From Metabacillus litoralis (GTDB lineage: Bacteria; Bacillota; Bacilli; Bacillales; Bacillaceae), in NCBI RefSeq assembly GCF_003667825.1, contig NZ_CP033043.1, forward strand, positions 3,846,001 to 3,910,000: a DNA stretch of 64,000 nucleotides, written 5' to 3'. The first letter of the stretch is position 1; every line of letters starts with the position of its first letter. Both the position numbers and the translations under genes were made by a program. The notes beneath the pieces were generated by a model that was not told the DNA's origin, made no database searches, and saw only the letters and a list, made by a program, of their open reading frames with translations. Positions 7,806 to 17,062 of the stretch are shown here, piece after piece.

Positions 7806-9455
7806 CTAGTCCATCCAGACCTCCCCATCTTTATACGTCATCTGTTCAGGGTAGCGCAGGTTGAGTACTTCTTCTTGTGTTTTGATGGATGGTGCTTTTG
7901 TTGAGAGTGAGACGATTATGTTTGTTAAGATGGCTGCTGTGGCGCCGAAGATTCCTGCACCGGTGTCGATGATGCCTGCGATGGTGAAGCCGCCGTATTT
8001 GCTGGCAAAGATGTAGATGAGTGTGACGGCAAGACCGACGACCATTCCAGAGATGACACCTGGTGTGTTAGAGCGTTTCCACCATACTCCAATTAAGAGA
8101 GCTGGGAAGAAGGTTCCTGATGCGAGAGCGAAGGCCCAAGCAACGATTTGTGTGATTGCTCCCGGTGGGTTTAGCGCAATAAGACCAGCGAATAATGTTG
8201 CAATAACAATGGACCAACGTGCTACTGCTAGACGATTCTTTTCTGATGCGTTTGGTTTCATAACTCGATAGTAAATGTCGTGTGCAAATGAAGATGAGAT
8301 CGCAATCATTAGTCCACCAGCTGTTGAAAGGGCAGCTGCCATGGCACCGGCTGCAACTAAGCCGATAACGAACATACCTAGGTTGGCAATTTCAGGTGTT
8401 GCCATAACGACGATATCATTGGAAATGATCAGTTCGTTCCATTGAAGAACGCCATCTCCATTGCCATCTGCAAGCTGGAGCTTTCCTGTGTTGACCCATG
8501 ATGTTGTCCATGCCGGTAATTCAGATAGCTTTTGTCCTGCAACTTGTGTCATTAAAATAAAGCGAGAAAATGCTGCATATGCCGGAGCAGATAAATATAA
8601 AAGTCCGATAAACAATATTGCCCATGCTCCTGACCATCTTGCCGCTTTCATTGTTGAAACGGTATAGAAACGAACAATAACGTGTGGAAGACCAGCTGTT
8701 CCTGCCATTAAGGTGAACATAAGGGCTAAGAACTGCCACTTCGTCCCGTTTGTAAATGGAGCAAAATATTCTGAGATTCCTAGCTGACGATCCAGCTCAC
8801 CCATTTCCTCTACAATTTTCCCGTAGGATAACCATGGTGCTGGGTTGCCTGTGATTTGTAAAGACATGAAAATAACCGGGATCAAGTAAGCAATAATTAA
8901 GATAATATATTGCGCAACCTGAGTCCAAGTGATTCCTTTCATCCCCCCAAAGGCAGCATAAAAAGCAATAAGAACAACTCCAATCATCGTTCCTATTTTT
9001 GCATCGATTTCAAAAAGTCGCCCGATCACGACCCCTGAACCGGAAAGCTGACCGATTGAGTACGTGAAGCTGATGATGATCGTACAAATGGCCGCAATAA
9101 CACGTGCGGTGTGGGAATTGTATCGGTCACCAATGAACTCTGGTACCGTGTATCGACCGTATTTTCTTAGCTGTGGTGCTAGTAAGAATGTTAGAAGTAA
9201 ATATCCTCCTGTCCACCCCATAATATATGCCAATCCGTCATAACCAAGTAACATAATTGTACCGGCTAGCCCGATAAAGGATGCAGCACTCATCCAGTCG
9301 GCACCGATGGCCATTCCGTTAAAAATCGGTGGGACTCCGCGGCCCGCTACATAGAAATCAGATGTTTCCTTGGCTGTGTTGTAAACAGCAATTCCGATAT
9401 ATAAAGCAAATGTTAATAGAATGATTGTGAGAGATACTAAAAATTGAGCGTCCAA
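7806..9455 (-). CDS. Sodium/solute symporter large subunit (SSS family, acetate-symporter-like)
   Basis: Membrane transporter of the solute:sodium symporter family, about 549 residues with 12-13 hydrophobic segments. The SSS core GRGVPPIFNGMAIGADWMSAASF lies near the N-terminus, followed by YTVPEFIGDRY. It pairs with the DUF4212 small subunit encoded 90 bp upstream, an arrangement typical of the VC_2705-like acetate/propionate-type subfamily. The substrate is not proven. I choose TTG 9455, which has AAAGGGGG 7 nt before it. An in-frame ATG at 9482 has a purine run only 1-2 nt away, too close to serve. Confidence 0.85.
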   Translation of the reverse strand: MDAQFLVSLTIILLTFALYIGIAVYNTAKETSDFYVAGRGVPPIFNGMAIGADWMSAASFIGLAGTIMLLGYDGLAYIMGWTGGYLLLTFLLAPQLRKYGRYTVPEFIGDRYNSHTARVIAAICTIIISFTYSIGQLSGSGVVIGRLFEIDAKIGTMIGVVLIAFYAAFGGMKGITWTQVAQYIILIIAYLIPVIFMSLQITGNPAPWLSYGKIVEEMGELDRQLGISEYFAPFTNGTKWQFLALMFTLMAGTAGLPHVIVRFYTVSTMKAARWSGAWAILFIGLLYLSAPAYAAFSRFILMTQVAGQKLSELPAWTTSWVNTGKLQLADGNGDGVLQWNELIISNDIVVMATPEIANLGMFVIGLVAAGAMAAALSTAGGLMIAISSSFAHDIYYRVMKPNASEKNRLAVARWSIVIATLFAGLIALNPPGAITQIVAWAFALASGTFFPALLIGVWWKRSNTPGVISGMVVGLAVTLIYIFASKYGGFTIAGIIDTGAGIFGATAAILTNIIVSLSTKAPSIKTQEEVLNLRYPEQMTYKDGEVWMD

Positions 9456-9544
9456 CCTATTTCCCCCTTTGCGAATGAGCATTCCCCTTGCTGCTCATTT
9501 CCCAGTGCATAATTTATATGATCCCCTTTAATAAATGTTTGTGT

Positions 9545-9847
9545 TTAATGATCTAACGTTTTACCAGCACTAAGCTGTTCATTTTTACTTTCATCGATTC
9601 CATATTTCCGATCGATTGAGTCACTAACTTTTGCGTTAATAAACAATAAAAGAATAAAGACGACAACTGCCCCTTGAGCACCCATAAAATAGTGAAACGG
9701 GAAGCCGTTAATGGTAAACCCGCTAAAGAACTCAGCAAATAACACAACACCAAACGATGAAAGTGCCCCGATGAGTAAATAAATCAAAATATTTCTTGTG
9801 CGCTCCTTGAAATAAGCATCAGCTACTTTTTTATCAATCTTTTTCAT
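9545..9847 (-). CDS. DUF4212 small subunit of the sodium/solute symporter
   Basis: A 100-residue protein with two transmembrane helices (about 20-42 and 54-72). The family signature FPFHYFMGAQGAVVVFILLLFINA links them. DUF4212 proteins are encoded next to, and thought to act with, the large SSS symporter, as here. It starts at ATG 9847 with GGAGGTGG just upstream and follows a 60-codon membrane ORF by 13 bp, so the three probably share a transcript. Confidence 0.85.
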   Translation of the reverse strand: MKKIDKKVADAYFKERTRNILIYLLIGALSSFGVVLFAEFFSGFTINGFPFHYFMGAQGAVVVFILLLFINAKVSDSIDRKYGIDESKNEQLSAGKTLDH

Positions 9848-9860
9848 GCAGCCACCTCCA

Positions 9861-10043
9861 TTAAGATAAGCTAAAAATAAATTTAATTGTGTCTAAAAAC
9901 GGTGCAGGTACCAATGCAATTTGAACAATGAAGTAGAGTAGTAGTGTTAAGACCGGGATGAGTAGAAACTGAGGTTTTCGTTTACGTAAACATAAGACCA
10001 AGCTGAATCCTGTTAAAGCGAGAATAAATAATAAAGTGAACAC
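9861..10043 (-). CDS. Small hydrophobic membrane protein, unknown
   Basis: About 60 residues from GTG 10043, chosen because AAAGGAGGG lies about 10 nt upstream. The longer in-frame ATG at 10079 has no site. Two hydrophobic stretches flank a basic turn (CLRKRKPQ), so it should be a two-helix membrane protein. I recognise no family. Its place at the head of the symporter operon suggests an accessory part, which is inference only. Confidence 0.55.
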   Translation of the reverse strand: MFTLLFILALTGFSLVLCLRKRKPQFLLIPVLTLLLYFIVQIALVPAPFLDTIKFIFSLS

Positions 10044-10241
10044 TATAAGCAACCCTCCTTTATTTGTAAGCGTTATCATTCAACAGTTATTATTATGAAT
10101 GTTTTCATACTAACCGGTCAATACAAAATAAGGAATTTGAGATATCTTTCTCTCGACATTTTTCGTAATTTTTAGAATTTTTAAATTGACGCCGTGAAAT
10201 AATGGTTTCAAATTCCCTATAAAATTTGTTACCTTTAAAAT

Positions 10242-10658
10242 ATGAAAAAAATCTTGATTACTATTTGTTTTGCCGTATATATAGGAATTCTGTTTTATCT
10301 TCTGTTTTTTTCCGCTTATCGAAAATCTGTTGAAGGGGTCGTATCTTATAACTTCATTCCTTTTCAAACAATTGGGCAGTATTTTTATTCTTTTGACGGA
10401 CTAGCTTTGACAGATCAGTTTATAGGAAACATGCTAGCTTTTGCTCCGTTTGGCTTTTTGTTGCCAATCATTTTCGTCACGACTTTTACAAGAGTATTGG
10501 GGTATTCTTTCTTACTTTCCTTGTCTGTGGAGGTTGCTCAGTTCCTCTTTCGGGTTGGAGCGTTTGATGTGGATGATCTGATTTTAAATGTTGCAGGTGG
10601 AGGTATTGGTTTTTTAGGATATATAGTCATAAAAAAATCGAGGTTGATCTCTAATTAA
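10242..10658 (+). CDS. VanZ-like family membrane protein
   Basis: A 138-residue membrane protein with about four helices. The VanZ-like signature is visible as NFIPFQTIGQYF, then GNMLAFAPFGFLLPI and VEVAQFLF...FDVDDLILNVAGGGIGF. VanZ relatives are linked to teicoplanin resistance, but most chromosomal members have no known role. The start ATG 10242 has only a weak upstream site. It lies convergent to spoIIQ, with a second VanZ-like gene on the other side of spoIIQ. Confidence 0.8.
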   Translation: MKKILITICFAVYIGILFYLLFFSAYRKSVEGVVSYNFIPFQTIGQYFYSFDGLALTDQFIGNMLAFAPFGFLLPIIFVTTFTRVLGYSFLLSLSVEVAQFLFRVGAFDVDDLILNVAGGGIGFLGYIVIKKSRLISN

Positions 10659-10689
10659 TTTGAGTTCAACCCCGTATAAACGGCTATCC

Positions 10690-11628
10690 TTATGAATTTA
10701 GTGTGCTATTTGAAGCTTCAGGTTGAGTTGATTCCTCGCTACCTTCAGTTTCTCCTTTTTCAGCGTCTTTTTTATCTGATTCTGGAGCTTTTTCTTCTGC
10801 AGACTTTTCATCGTCTTTTGCTGGTGCTTCTTCACCTTCACCTGCTGGAGCTTCCTCGCTTACTTCTTCTTCAGTTGCTGGAGCTTCTTCACTCACTTCT
10901 TCTTCTTTTGCAGGTTCTTCAGTTGTTTCTTCTTCAACAGCTTCTACAGACGTTACCGGCTTGTCCATATAAGTTAGAGGGTTAACAGCTTTTCCAGCTT
11001 TACGAACCTCGAAGTGTACGTGGTTGCCATCTTCTTCATTGTAAAGATTTGTACCAGACTTACCAAGTAGTTCGTTTTGCTCAACTTTATCACCAGCTTG
11101 AACACTTACTTCTGCTAATGATTGATAAACTGTTACCACATCGTTTTCATGCTCAATTTCTACTACATAACCTAGAATTGGATCTTTTTCAGCTTTTGTT
11201 ACTGTACCACTTAGTGATGCAACAACATCAAATTGCTTTTGATCTTCTCTTGCTAGGTCAATTCCTTTGTTCATTCTATACGTATTGTTATAGAATACAA
11301 GTGCTGCTTCTTGATCTTCTGTTGAAGCATTTTCATCATAAAACTTTTTCACAACTGTTACAGCATCTGGATCAATTGCTGGCATTGCAAAGTTTTCTTT
11401 CGTTGCGTTAACTTCAACTGCCTCAGGCTGATTGTCTGTTAATGCAAGGTCTTCTGTATTGTTTCCATTTAAATCTTCTGCTACATCATTGCTGATGCTT
11501 TGATACCATAATACTGCCGTAAGGATAACTGCTGCACTCATTAGGTAAATTGCCGGAAATACCCAACGTTTTCTGAAAAATTGTTGAACTTTGTTTTGAG
11601 AAGTACGTTTCTTTTCTTCCTCTCTCAT
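10690..11628 (-). CDS. spoIIQ: Forespore engulfment protein SpoIIQ
   Basis: Forespore membrane protein that pairs with SpoIIIAH across the septum during engulfment. Single N-terminal transmembrane helix (about 20-42), then a LytM/M23 domain ending HVHFEVRKAGKAVNPLTYM. The first zinc-ligand motif, HxGxD in active enzymes, reads NKGID here, so one ligand is missing, as in B. subtilis SpoIIQ, which is considered inactive. At 312 residues it is longer than usual because of a tail of about 90 Glu/Ala/Lys-rich residues. GAGGTGATG precedes ATG 11628, and a SigF-like promoter lies at 11650-11678. Confidence 0.92.
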   Translation of the reverse strand: MREEEKKRTSQNKVQQFFRKRWVFPAIYLMSAAVILTAVLWYQSISNDVAEDLNGNNTEDLALTDNQPEAVEVNATKENFAMPAIDPDAVTVVKKFYDENASTEDQEAALVFYNNTYRMNKGIDLAREDQKQFDVVASLSGTVTKAEKDPILGYVVEIEHENDVVTVYQSLAEVSVQAGDKVEQNELLGKSGTNLYNEEDGNHVHFEVRKAGKAVNPLTYMDKPVTSVEAVEEETTEEPAKEEEVSEEAPATEEEVSEEAPAGEGEEAPAKDDEKSAEEKAPESDKKDAEKGETEGSEESTQPEASNSTLNS

Positions 11629-11649
11629 TCTATCATCACCTCAGAAATC

Positions 11650-11678
11650 AGTTTGAACAGATTATCTGAATTATATAC
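11650..11678 (-). promoter_or_regulatory. SigF-type promoter of spoIIQ
   Basis: On the - strand GTATA is followed after 15 nt by GTTCAAACT, close to the SigF pattern GYATA-15-GGNNANANT with one mismatch. SpoIIQ is SigF-dependent in B. subtilis. It lies about 22 bp upstream of the start codon. Confidence 0.5.
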
Positions 11679-11775
11679 ACATCTTCAAAAAAATTTTTTT
11701 AAACTTTAGTATGTGTCTTGTTTATAATTATATGTATGGAATTTGAAAGTTTTTAAACTAAAGGAGTTTATGTAT

Positions 11776-12144
11776 ATGAAGAAAGCCATCTTCACCCTGT
11801 TGCCTCTACTATATATGGCACTGATCTGGACACTGTCCAGCTTCCCAGCGGACGCCATTGTGAACACACCGTTTTCGTTTGATACCCTTTTAAAAGAATC
11901 GTTGCATCTTATTGAATTTGCCATTCTCTATTGGTTAATTGCCTTTGCATTCATGGCTCATGGCCGCTGGACAGAGCGTACGAGCTTGATTGCAGCCGCT
12001 ATCGCTATTTTATATGGGCTAACAGATGAGATTCATCAGTCGTTTGTTCCAGCGAGGTCAGCTACGGTGATTGATTTTGTGAAGGATACAATTGGAGTGC
12101 TAGTTTCCTATTATATTGCGAAGAAAAAGTTTTTTAAAAAGTAA
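11776..12144 (+). CDS. VanZ-like family membrane protein
   Basis: About 122 residues with four predicted helices. The VanZ-like core is LKESLHLIEFAILYWLIAF, then GLTDEIHQSFVPARSATVIDFVKDTIG near the C-terminus, the best conserved part of this family. The start ATG 11776 has AAGGAG 9 nt upstream; the ATG at 11770 lies too close to the site. It is divergent from spoIIQ and convergent to spoIID, with which it shares a bidirectional terminator. Confidence 0.85.
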   Translation: MKKAIFTLLPLLYMALIWTLSSFPADAIVNTPFSFDTLLKESLHLIEFAILYWLIAFAFMAHGRWTERTSLIAAAIAILYGLTDEIHQSFVPARSATVIDFVKDTIGVLVSYYIAKKKFFKK

Positions 12145-12170
12145 AAAGGAGCAGAATCTGCTCCTTTACT
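12143..12170. terminator. Bidirectional terminator between VanZ-like gene and spoIID
   Basis: AAAGGAGCAG (12145-12154) pairs perfectly with CTGCTCCTTT (12158-12167) around AAT. It overlaps the stop codons of both convergent genes. Confidence 0.8.
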
Positions 12171-13191
12171 GTTTTGCTGTATATTTATTTAAGAAAGGCT
12201 CGGCTTCCGATACCTTTGTTCCATTATAATAATAAGCAACAATATCTTGATATGTTTTACCTGATTCTGCCATGAAGTTTGCCCCGTATTGACTCATGCC
12301 AACACCATGACCATAGCCTTTCGTTTCGATTACAACGGAGTCACCTTTAATTTCCCATGTAAAGTCTGCTGATTTTAATTCTAGCTTATCTCTCACATCT
12401 GTACCTGTAAACTCTTTCCCATCTATTTCAACTTTAGCTACACGTTTTCCAGGTGTTAGCTCGGTTACTTTCCCAATTGTTCCGCTTGATGTATCAAGAT
12501 TTACCCCTAATAATTTTTCAAATTGCGATATCGCAATGATTTTTTTCTCATAAAACTTCGGTGATTTTTCATCCCATGTGCTTTCAACACTTTTTAAATA
12601 AGGAATCGGCTCCTGCCATACCGCTTCAGAGTTTTCCGTGTATCCATTACTAGTAGAGAAAAAGCTTGCATCAATCGGCTGATTATCATATGTAAGAATT
12701 TGGCCTTGAGTTGCTGCTACAGCCTCTGTTATTTTTTTCATTTTTCGTGTGTAATCATCTCCCCAAGCCGCTTTTAGCTCTTCAGGAGTCTTATATACCT
12801 GGTGCATGATCGTATCTGTTACAACAGCATTCCCTTCTGGAACACCTAATTTTTTGCCACTCATCAATTGCTTTGTAATATATGTTCTTGCGGCAAGTGC
12901 TTGTGCCTTTAATGCCTCTGTTTCAAATTCTGCTGGCATCTCAGAAGCCACAACACCTATCACATACTCCTCTAACGGAATGTTTTCCACGACCTTCGCT
13001 TGACTTCTATAAACAGGCACATCCAACGGTGATTCACCTAAAACGGGAACTTCACTTTTGCCGACCGTTATTTCCTCACCTAACTTGCCTTTTGACTGCT
13101 CCATAAACGGTGTAACGAGAAGAGTTGGAATCAGAAGAATAATAAAAAATAACCCTCCAAGTGCAAAGAGAACTGGTTTAACTGGTTTCAT
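12166..13191 (-). CDS. spoIID: Stage II sporulation protein D (lytic transglycosylase)
   Basis: Membrane-anchored peptidoglycan lytic transglycosylase that acts with SpoIIM and SpoIIP to thin the septum and drive engulfment. One N-terminal transmembrane segment (about 7-27), then the SpoIID domain with IPLEEYVIGVVASEMPAEF and ALKAQALAARTYI, and the C-terminal signature GHGVGMSQYGANFMA. About 341 residues, usual length. Start ATG 13191 is taken for its GGAGG site; ATG 13203 lies upstream of that site. A SigE-like promoter lies at 13234-13264. Confidence 0.95.
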   Translation of the reverse strand: MKPVKPVLFALGGLFFIILLIPTLLVTPFMEQSKGKLGEEITVGKSEVPVLGESPLDVPVYRSQAKVVENIPLEEYVIGVVASEMPAEFETEALKAQALAARTYITKQLMSGKKLGVPEGNAVVTDTIMHQVYKTPEELKAAWGDDYTRKMKKITEAVAATQGQILTYDNQPIDASFFSTSNGYTENSEAVWQEPIPYLKSVESTWDEKSPKFYEKKIIAISQFEKLLGVNLDTSSGTIGKVTELTPGKRVAKVEIDGKEFTGTDVRDKLELKSADFTWEIKGDSVVIETKGYGHGVGMSQYGANFMAESGKTYQDIVAYYYNGTKVSEAEPFLNKYTAKQ

Positions 13192-13233
13192 GTTTACCTC
13201 CAATGATTAGGTTGAGTAGAATGTCTATAGTTC

Positions 13234-13264
13234 ATCTTATGGTCGTGGACAAGCAATTATGACT
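13234..13264 (-). promoter_or_regulatory. SigE-type promoter of spoIID
   Basis: On the - strand GTCATAAT (13257-13264) is followed by 14 nt and CATAAGAT (13234-13241), near the SigE consensus -10 of CATACANT. The known spoIID promoter is SigE-dependent. It lies about 43 bp before the start codon. Confidence 0.65.
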
Positions 13265-13422
13265 GGAAAAAGTGAGGACAACTTAATATTTTGTAGGGGT
13301 GGACAAGGCGTGCAGGGGATTCGAGTTTTGGGTGGTTAGTTAGATGTGTTTGCAGATTGGTGTGTGGCGGTGGTTGGGGTATTAGTATTAGGAGGGCGGA
13401 GTTTTCTTTCAATGCTGGTTTT

Positions 13423-14113
13423 TGTCTCGATTCTCGGGGTATTGGGACAGAATCTTTTCTTCAATGCTGGCTTTTGTCCCGATTCTCGCGGTATCGGGAC
13501 ACATCCTTCCTTTCTTTACCGGTTTCTGTCCCGATTCTCGCGGTATCGGGACACATCCTTTCTCTCTTTACCGGTTTTTGTCCCGATTCTCGCGGTATCG
13601 GGACACATCCTTTCTTTCTATGCTGGTTTTTGTCCCGATTCTTAGGGTATCGGGACACACCCTTCCTCTCTTTACAGGTTTTTGTCCCGATTCTTAGGGT
13701 ATCGGGACACATCCTTTCTCTCTTTTCCGGTTTTTGTCCCGATTCTCAGGGTATCGGGACACATCCTTTCTTTCTGTACCGGTTTCTGTCCCGATTCTTG
13801 CAGTATCGGGACACATCCTTCCTCTCTTTTCCGGTATTTGTCCCGATTCTCAGGGTATCGGGACACATCCTTTCTTTCTGTACCGGTTTTTGTCCCGATT
13901 CTCAGGGTATCGGGACACATCCTTCCTCTCTTTACAGGTTTTTGTCCCGATTCTTAGGGTATCGGGACACATCCTTTCTTTCTGTACCGGTTTCTGTCCC
14001 GATTCTCGCGGTATCGGGATACTTCCTTCCTCTCTTTAACGGTTTCTATCCCGATTCTCAGGGTATCGGGACACATCCTTCTCTCTATGCTGGTTTTTGT
14101 CCCGATTCTTACA
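13423..14113. repeat. 52-bp hairpin array C (GTCCCGAT arm family), 14 units
   Basis: Fourteen units whose TGTCCCGAT arms start at 13423, 13475 and so on to 14047 every 52 bp, then 14098 (51). Each unit runs arm TGTCCCGAT, 9-nt spacer (TCTCGCGGT, TCTCAGGGT, TCTTAGGGT variants), arm ATCGGGACA and a 25-nt pyrimidine-rich loop. First and last units are degenerate. It lies between the spoIID promoter and the murAA 3' end. Several overlapping open frames here in all phases are by-products of the 52-bp pitch and are not annotated. Confidence 0.95.
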
Positions 14114-14188
14114 GTATCGGTTGCCTCATACATCAATTCTTCTTCCAATTATCTCGGCAGGAACCGGAGTAAGATCTGCTTCACCCTT

Positions 14189-14354
14189 ATGTACGACATT
14201 TCCCTTTCAACCGACCTCCGTTTTGTCGTTCATCACCCCTATGTACGACACTCCGCTTTCAACTGACCTCCATTTTGTCGTTCATCACCATTATGTACGA
14301 CACTCCACTCTCAACCGACCTCCGCTTTGTCGTTCATCACCATTATGAACAACA
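14189..14354. repeat. 52-bp hairpin array E (GAACGACA arm family), 3 units plus a partial one
   Basis: Left arms ATGTACGACA at 14189, 14241 and 14293 face TGTCGTTCAT right arms after 25-nt loops (one mismatch in the stem). A fourth left arm, degenerate, starts at 14345. Same pitch and orientation as the other arrays and the same arm family as array B. It follows array C after an ordinary 75-bp stretch, out of phase with it. Confidence 0.9.
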
Positions 14355-14531
14355 CTCCTCCCCCGCTGCCCCCAATTTTTTCTTTCAAAAACCACCGTTA
14401 ATCCCCTTTCACTTACTTTTCACCAAGTTTTATAAAATTCCACGTATAATCTCCAACAAATAAAGGTATTCTAGTAAAGTCGTAAAAAGAATTAATTTCT
14501 TTACATATTTGTGAATGTTATGCGTACTTAT

Positions 14532-14576
14532 AAAAATAAAAGGAGCAGGGCGCAATTGCTGACTCCTGCTCCTTTT
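14532..14576 (-). terminator. Terminator after murAA
   Basis: AAAAGGAGCAGG (14538-14549) pairs perfectly with CCTGCTCCTTTT (14565-14576), 12 bp, directly behind the murAA stop. Confidence 0.9.
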
Positions 14577-14587
14577 ATGAAGGCATA

Positions 14588-15892
14588 TTAATCTGATGAT
14601 ACAGCTGCTTGCTGATCAGATTTTGTTGTGATTTCTTCTTTTACACGTTCGATATCAGCGCCGATTGCTGCAAGTTTTTCGTGGAAGTTTACATAGCCAC
14701 GATCTAGGTGTTTTAGTTCAGTGACACGTGTATGGCCTTCTGCACATAATCCAGCTAGGATTAGTGCGGCACCAGCACGTAGGTCAGTTGCTGCTACTTC
14801 TGCACCTTGTAGCTTTACAGGTCCATTGATGATAACAGAACGTCCCTCAATTTTGATATCTCCATTCATACGACGGAATTCTTCCACGTGCATGAAACGG
14901 TTTTCGAATACTGTTTCTGTGATCATGCTAGTTCCGTTAGCACATAGTAGCAATGCCATCATTTGCGATTGCATATCTGTTGGGAAACCTGGGTGTGGCA
15001 TTGTTTTTAAGTCTACAGATTTTAATTTCTCAGGTCCGATGACACGTAACCCTTCTTGTTCTTCAACAATTTTAACGCCCATCTCTTCCATTTTTGCAAC
15101 AAGAGATGTTAAATGCTCTGGAATTGCTCCTTTTACAAGAACGTCTCCGCCTGTGATTGCTGCAGCTACCATGAACGTACCTGCTTCAATACGGTCAGGG
15201 ATGATTGTGTGGTTAATACCTTTTAGTGTTTCCACACCTTCAATACGAATTGTTCCTGTACCGGCACCGCGGATTTTACCACCCATGGCATTGATATAGT
15301 TTGCTAAGTCAACGATTTCAGGTTCTTTAGCTACGTTTTCTAGTACCGTTGTTCCTTCTGCTAAAGCAGCTGCCATAATGATGTTTTCTGTTGCACCAAC
15401 ACTTGGGAAATCAAGGTAAACTTTAGCACCTTTTAGTCTTCCATTTACTTCTGCTTCAATAAAGCCGTTACCAACCTTAATCGAAGCTCCCATTGCTTCA
15501 AAGCCTTTTAAATGCTGATCAATTGGACGTGAGCCAATTGCACAGCCGCCTGGTAATGCAACACGCGCATGACCATTACGAGCTAGAAGTGCTCCCATGA
15601 CAAGTACAGAGGCACGCATTTTTCTTACATATTCAAATGGTGCTTCCGTTGATAGCTCTTTTGATGCATCTACAATCACTTGATTATTTTCAAAATGGAC
15701 ATCTGCGCCTAAGTGGCGAAGAACTTCATTAATTGTATACACATCGGAGAGCGTAGGCACATTACTTATGATACTTTTATCTTCACTTGCTAATAATGAT
15801 GCAGCGATAACTGGTAGAACGGCATTTTTTGCTCCTTCAACTTGCACAGTACCGTTTAACCTACGACCGCCGCGGACGATGATTTTTTCCAA
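14588..15892 (-). CDS. murAA: UDP-GlcNAc 1-carboxyvinyltransferase MurAA
   Basis: Cytosolic enzyme for the first committed peptidoglycan step: transfers enolpyruvate from PEP to UDP-GlcNAc. It is the fosfomycin target. 434 residues. The catalytic Cys is C117 in [15 protein letters not shown]. The start is TTG 15892 with GGAGGGG 6 nt upstream, as for B. subtilis murAA. The C-terminal tail after EEITTKSD is short and unconserved. A second MurA is encoded at 59053-60342. ywmB lies upstream, as in B. subtilis. Confidence 0.96.
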   Translation of the reverse strand: MEKIIVRGGRRLNGTVQVEGAKNAVLPVIAASLLASEDKSIISNVPTLSDVYTINEVLRHLGADVHFENNQVIVDASKELSTEAPFEYVRKMRASVLVMGALLARNGHARVALPGGCAIGSRPIDQHLKGFEAMGASIKVGNGFIEAEVNGRLKGAKVYLDFPSVGATENIIMAAALAEGTTVLENVAKEPEIVDLANYINAMGGKIRGAGTGTIRIEGVETLKGINHTIIPDRIEAGTFMVAAAITGGDVLVKGAIPEHLTSLVAKMEEMGVKIVEEQEGLRVIGPEKLKSVDLKTMPHPGFPTDMQSQMMALLLCANGTSMITETVFENRFMHVEEFRRMNGDIKIEGRSVIINGPVKLQGAEVAATDLRAGAALILAGLCAEGHTRVTELKHLDRGYVNFHEKLAAIGADIERVKEEITTKSDQQAAVSSD

Positions 15893-15924
15893 AGTATTCC
15901 CCTCCGCGTCCCAATTTCTCTATA

Positions 15925-16653
15925 TTAATATTCAGACGTAATGATTGGTGTTCCTATAACGACCGTAGTTTTACCGCCCAATCCGTCAGTTCTTAATGCA
16001 ATTTGTATGTTCATGTTGTTTTCATCTGTTGGAATAGTGTCTTCCCAAATAGGGGTTTTAGCCGATACCGAAAGAAAATCTGGTTCCTGCAGTTGTTCTA
16101 CCGGTTTCGCCTCAAATTCTTTTAACAAGTTTTTTGATTTTTGATTCAAAACACCTTCCATATTATCATTAATGATTCCAGCCATACAAGCAAAAGTTGT
16201 AGGTTTTTCATGAAAGATGTCGAATGCATTTGTTTGGAAGTATTCGTTGATGTTGTTCCAATTTTTTTGTGAGTTTACACCCTTAACCTCATAAAGGATA
16301 TACGATTGTGATTGATTGTTTGTGAGGGTGTTTAAAATTTGAAGCTTTTCTGTCACATTTTTCTCTCTATTGTTATAAACACCAATCGCTTTATAAACGT
16401 TATCGTCCTCTGAAAACGTCCAATTAAATTGACGGTATTGGTCTGTCATTTGTTTCACTTCATCGATTGATTTATTGCTGACAACCTGTTTTGCATATAA
16501 AGACCATTCTTTGATGTCAATATCTTGATGTTCCATACCTTTAGCAATTTGAAGTAATTTCGATTGACGTTCAGTTGCTCCAATGTGATTTGCCACGAAA
16601 CTAAAAAGTATTGACAACGTTAATACCATAATTCCTATCCCTTTATATCTCAT
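15925..16653 (-). CDS. ywmB: YwmB family protein (DUF1779)
   Basis: About 242 residues with an N-terminal signal or anchor (MRYKGIGIMVLTLSILFSF), so it is exported or membrane-bound. Despite its family label 'TATA-box binding', it should lie outside the cytoplasm. Start ATG 16653 follows an AAGGAGAGG site by 12 nt. Position directly upstream of murAA matches B. subtilis ywmB, which is why I use the symbol. Function unknown. Confidence 0.8.
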   Translation of the reverse strand: MRYKGIGIMVLTLSILFSFVANHIGATERQSKLLQIAKGMEHQDIDIKEWSLYAKQVVSNKSIDEVKQMTDQYRQFNWTFSEDDNVYKAIGVYNNREKNVTEKLQILNTLTNNQSQSYILYEVKGVNSQKNWNNINEYFQTNAFDIFHEKPTTFACMAGIINDNMEGVLNQKSKNLLKEFEAKPVEQLQEPDFLSVSAKTPIWEDTIPTDENNMNIQIALRTDGLGGKTTVVIGTPIITSEY

Positions 16654-16799
16654 ACACGGCCACTTCCTCTCCTTAGTAACATTGTTACCGGATAAAAAGT
16701 GTCCATACGTGGAAAAAGTCGTCAATAATAGACAATTCTGTCAAACGATCAATATGTACCTATTTCCCGTTTAAAACCAGCTATAAACCAACGTTTTCT

Positions 16800-17030
16800 T
16801 TAAAAAAGTGATGGAAGTTGCTGAGACCATAATAAATAATCAAGGAAAAAATTACTTACTAATGATCCAATGGCAATGGTTAATAATATAAGAAGTACCT
16901 TCGCTTGAATGACTTTGCCCGCTTTTATCCATTTTTCAATGTTTAATGCTTGTAAGGCCCACCAAGTTACTACGATGAAAGCTAGGTGTACAACCATACT
17001 TATTAAGGCCAGTTGTCCATAGTCGGGCAT
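16800..17030 (-). CDS. ywzB: DUF1146 membrane protein YwzB
   Basis: A 76-residue protein with two transmembrane helices (about 6-28 and 42-66). WWALQALNIEKWIKAGKVIQAKVLLILLTIAIG between them is the DUF1146/YwzB signature. It is encoded between atpC and murAA in B. subtilis and here. Function unknown. AGGGG lies upstream of the ATG. Confidence 0.85.
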   Translation of the reverse strand: MPDYGQLALISMVVHLAFIVVTWWALQALNIEKWIKAGKVIQAKVLLILLTIAIGSLVSNFFLDYLLWSQQLPSLF

Positions 17031-17062
17031 GCTTCACCCCTCCAATAATCCATTTCCAAGGA

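Noticed and set aside
13357..14172. 271-codon + frame and antisense frames in array C
   Set aside because: By-product of a stop-free 52-bp repeat unit, open in several phases on both strands, with no start signal.
13423..14354. CRISPR array
   Set aside because: Loops and spacers are themselves repeated and related, there are no unique spacers, and no cas genes are present in the window.
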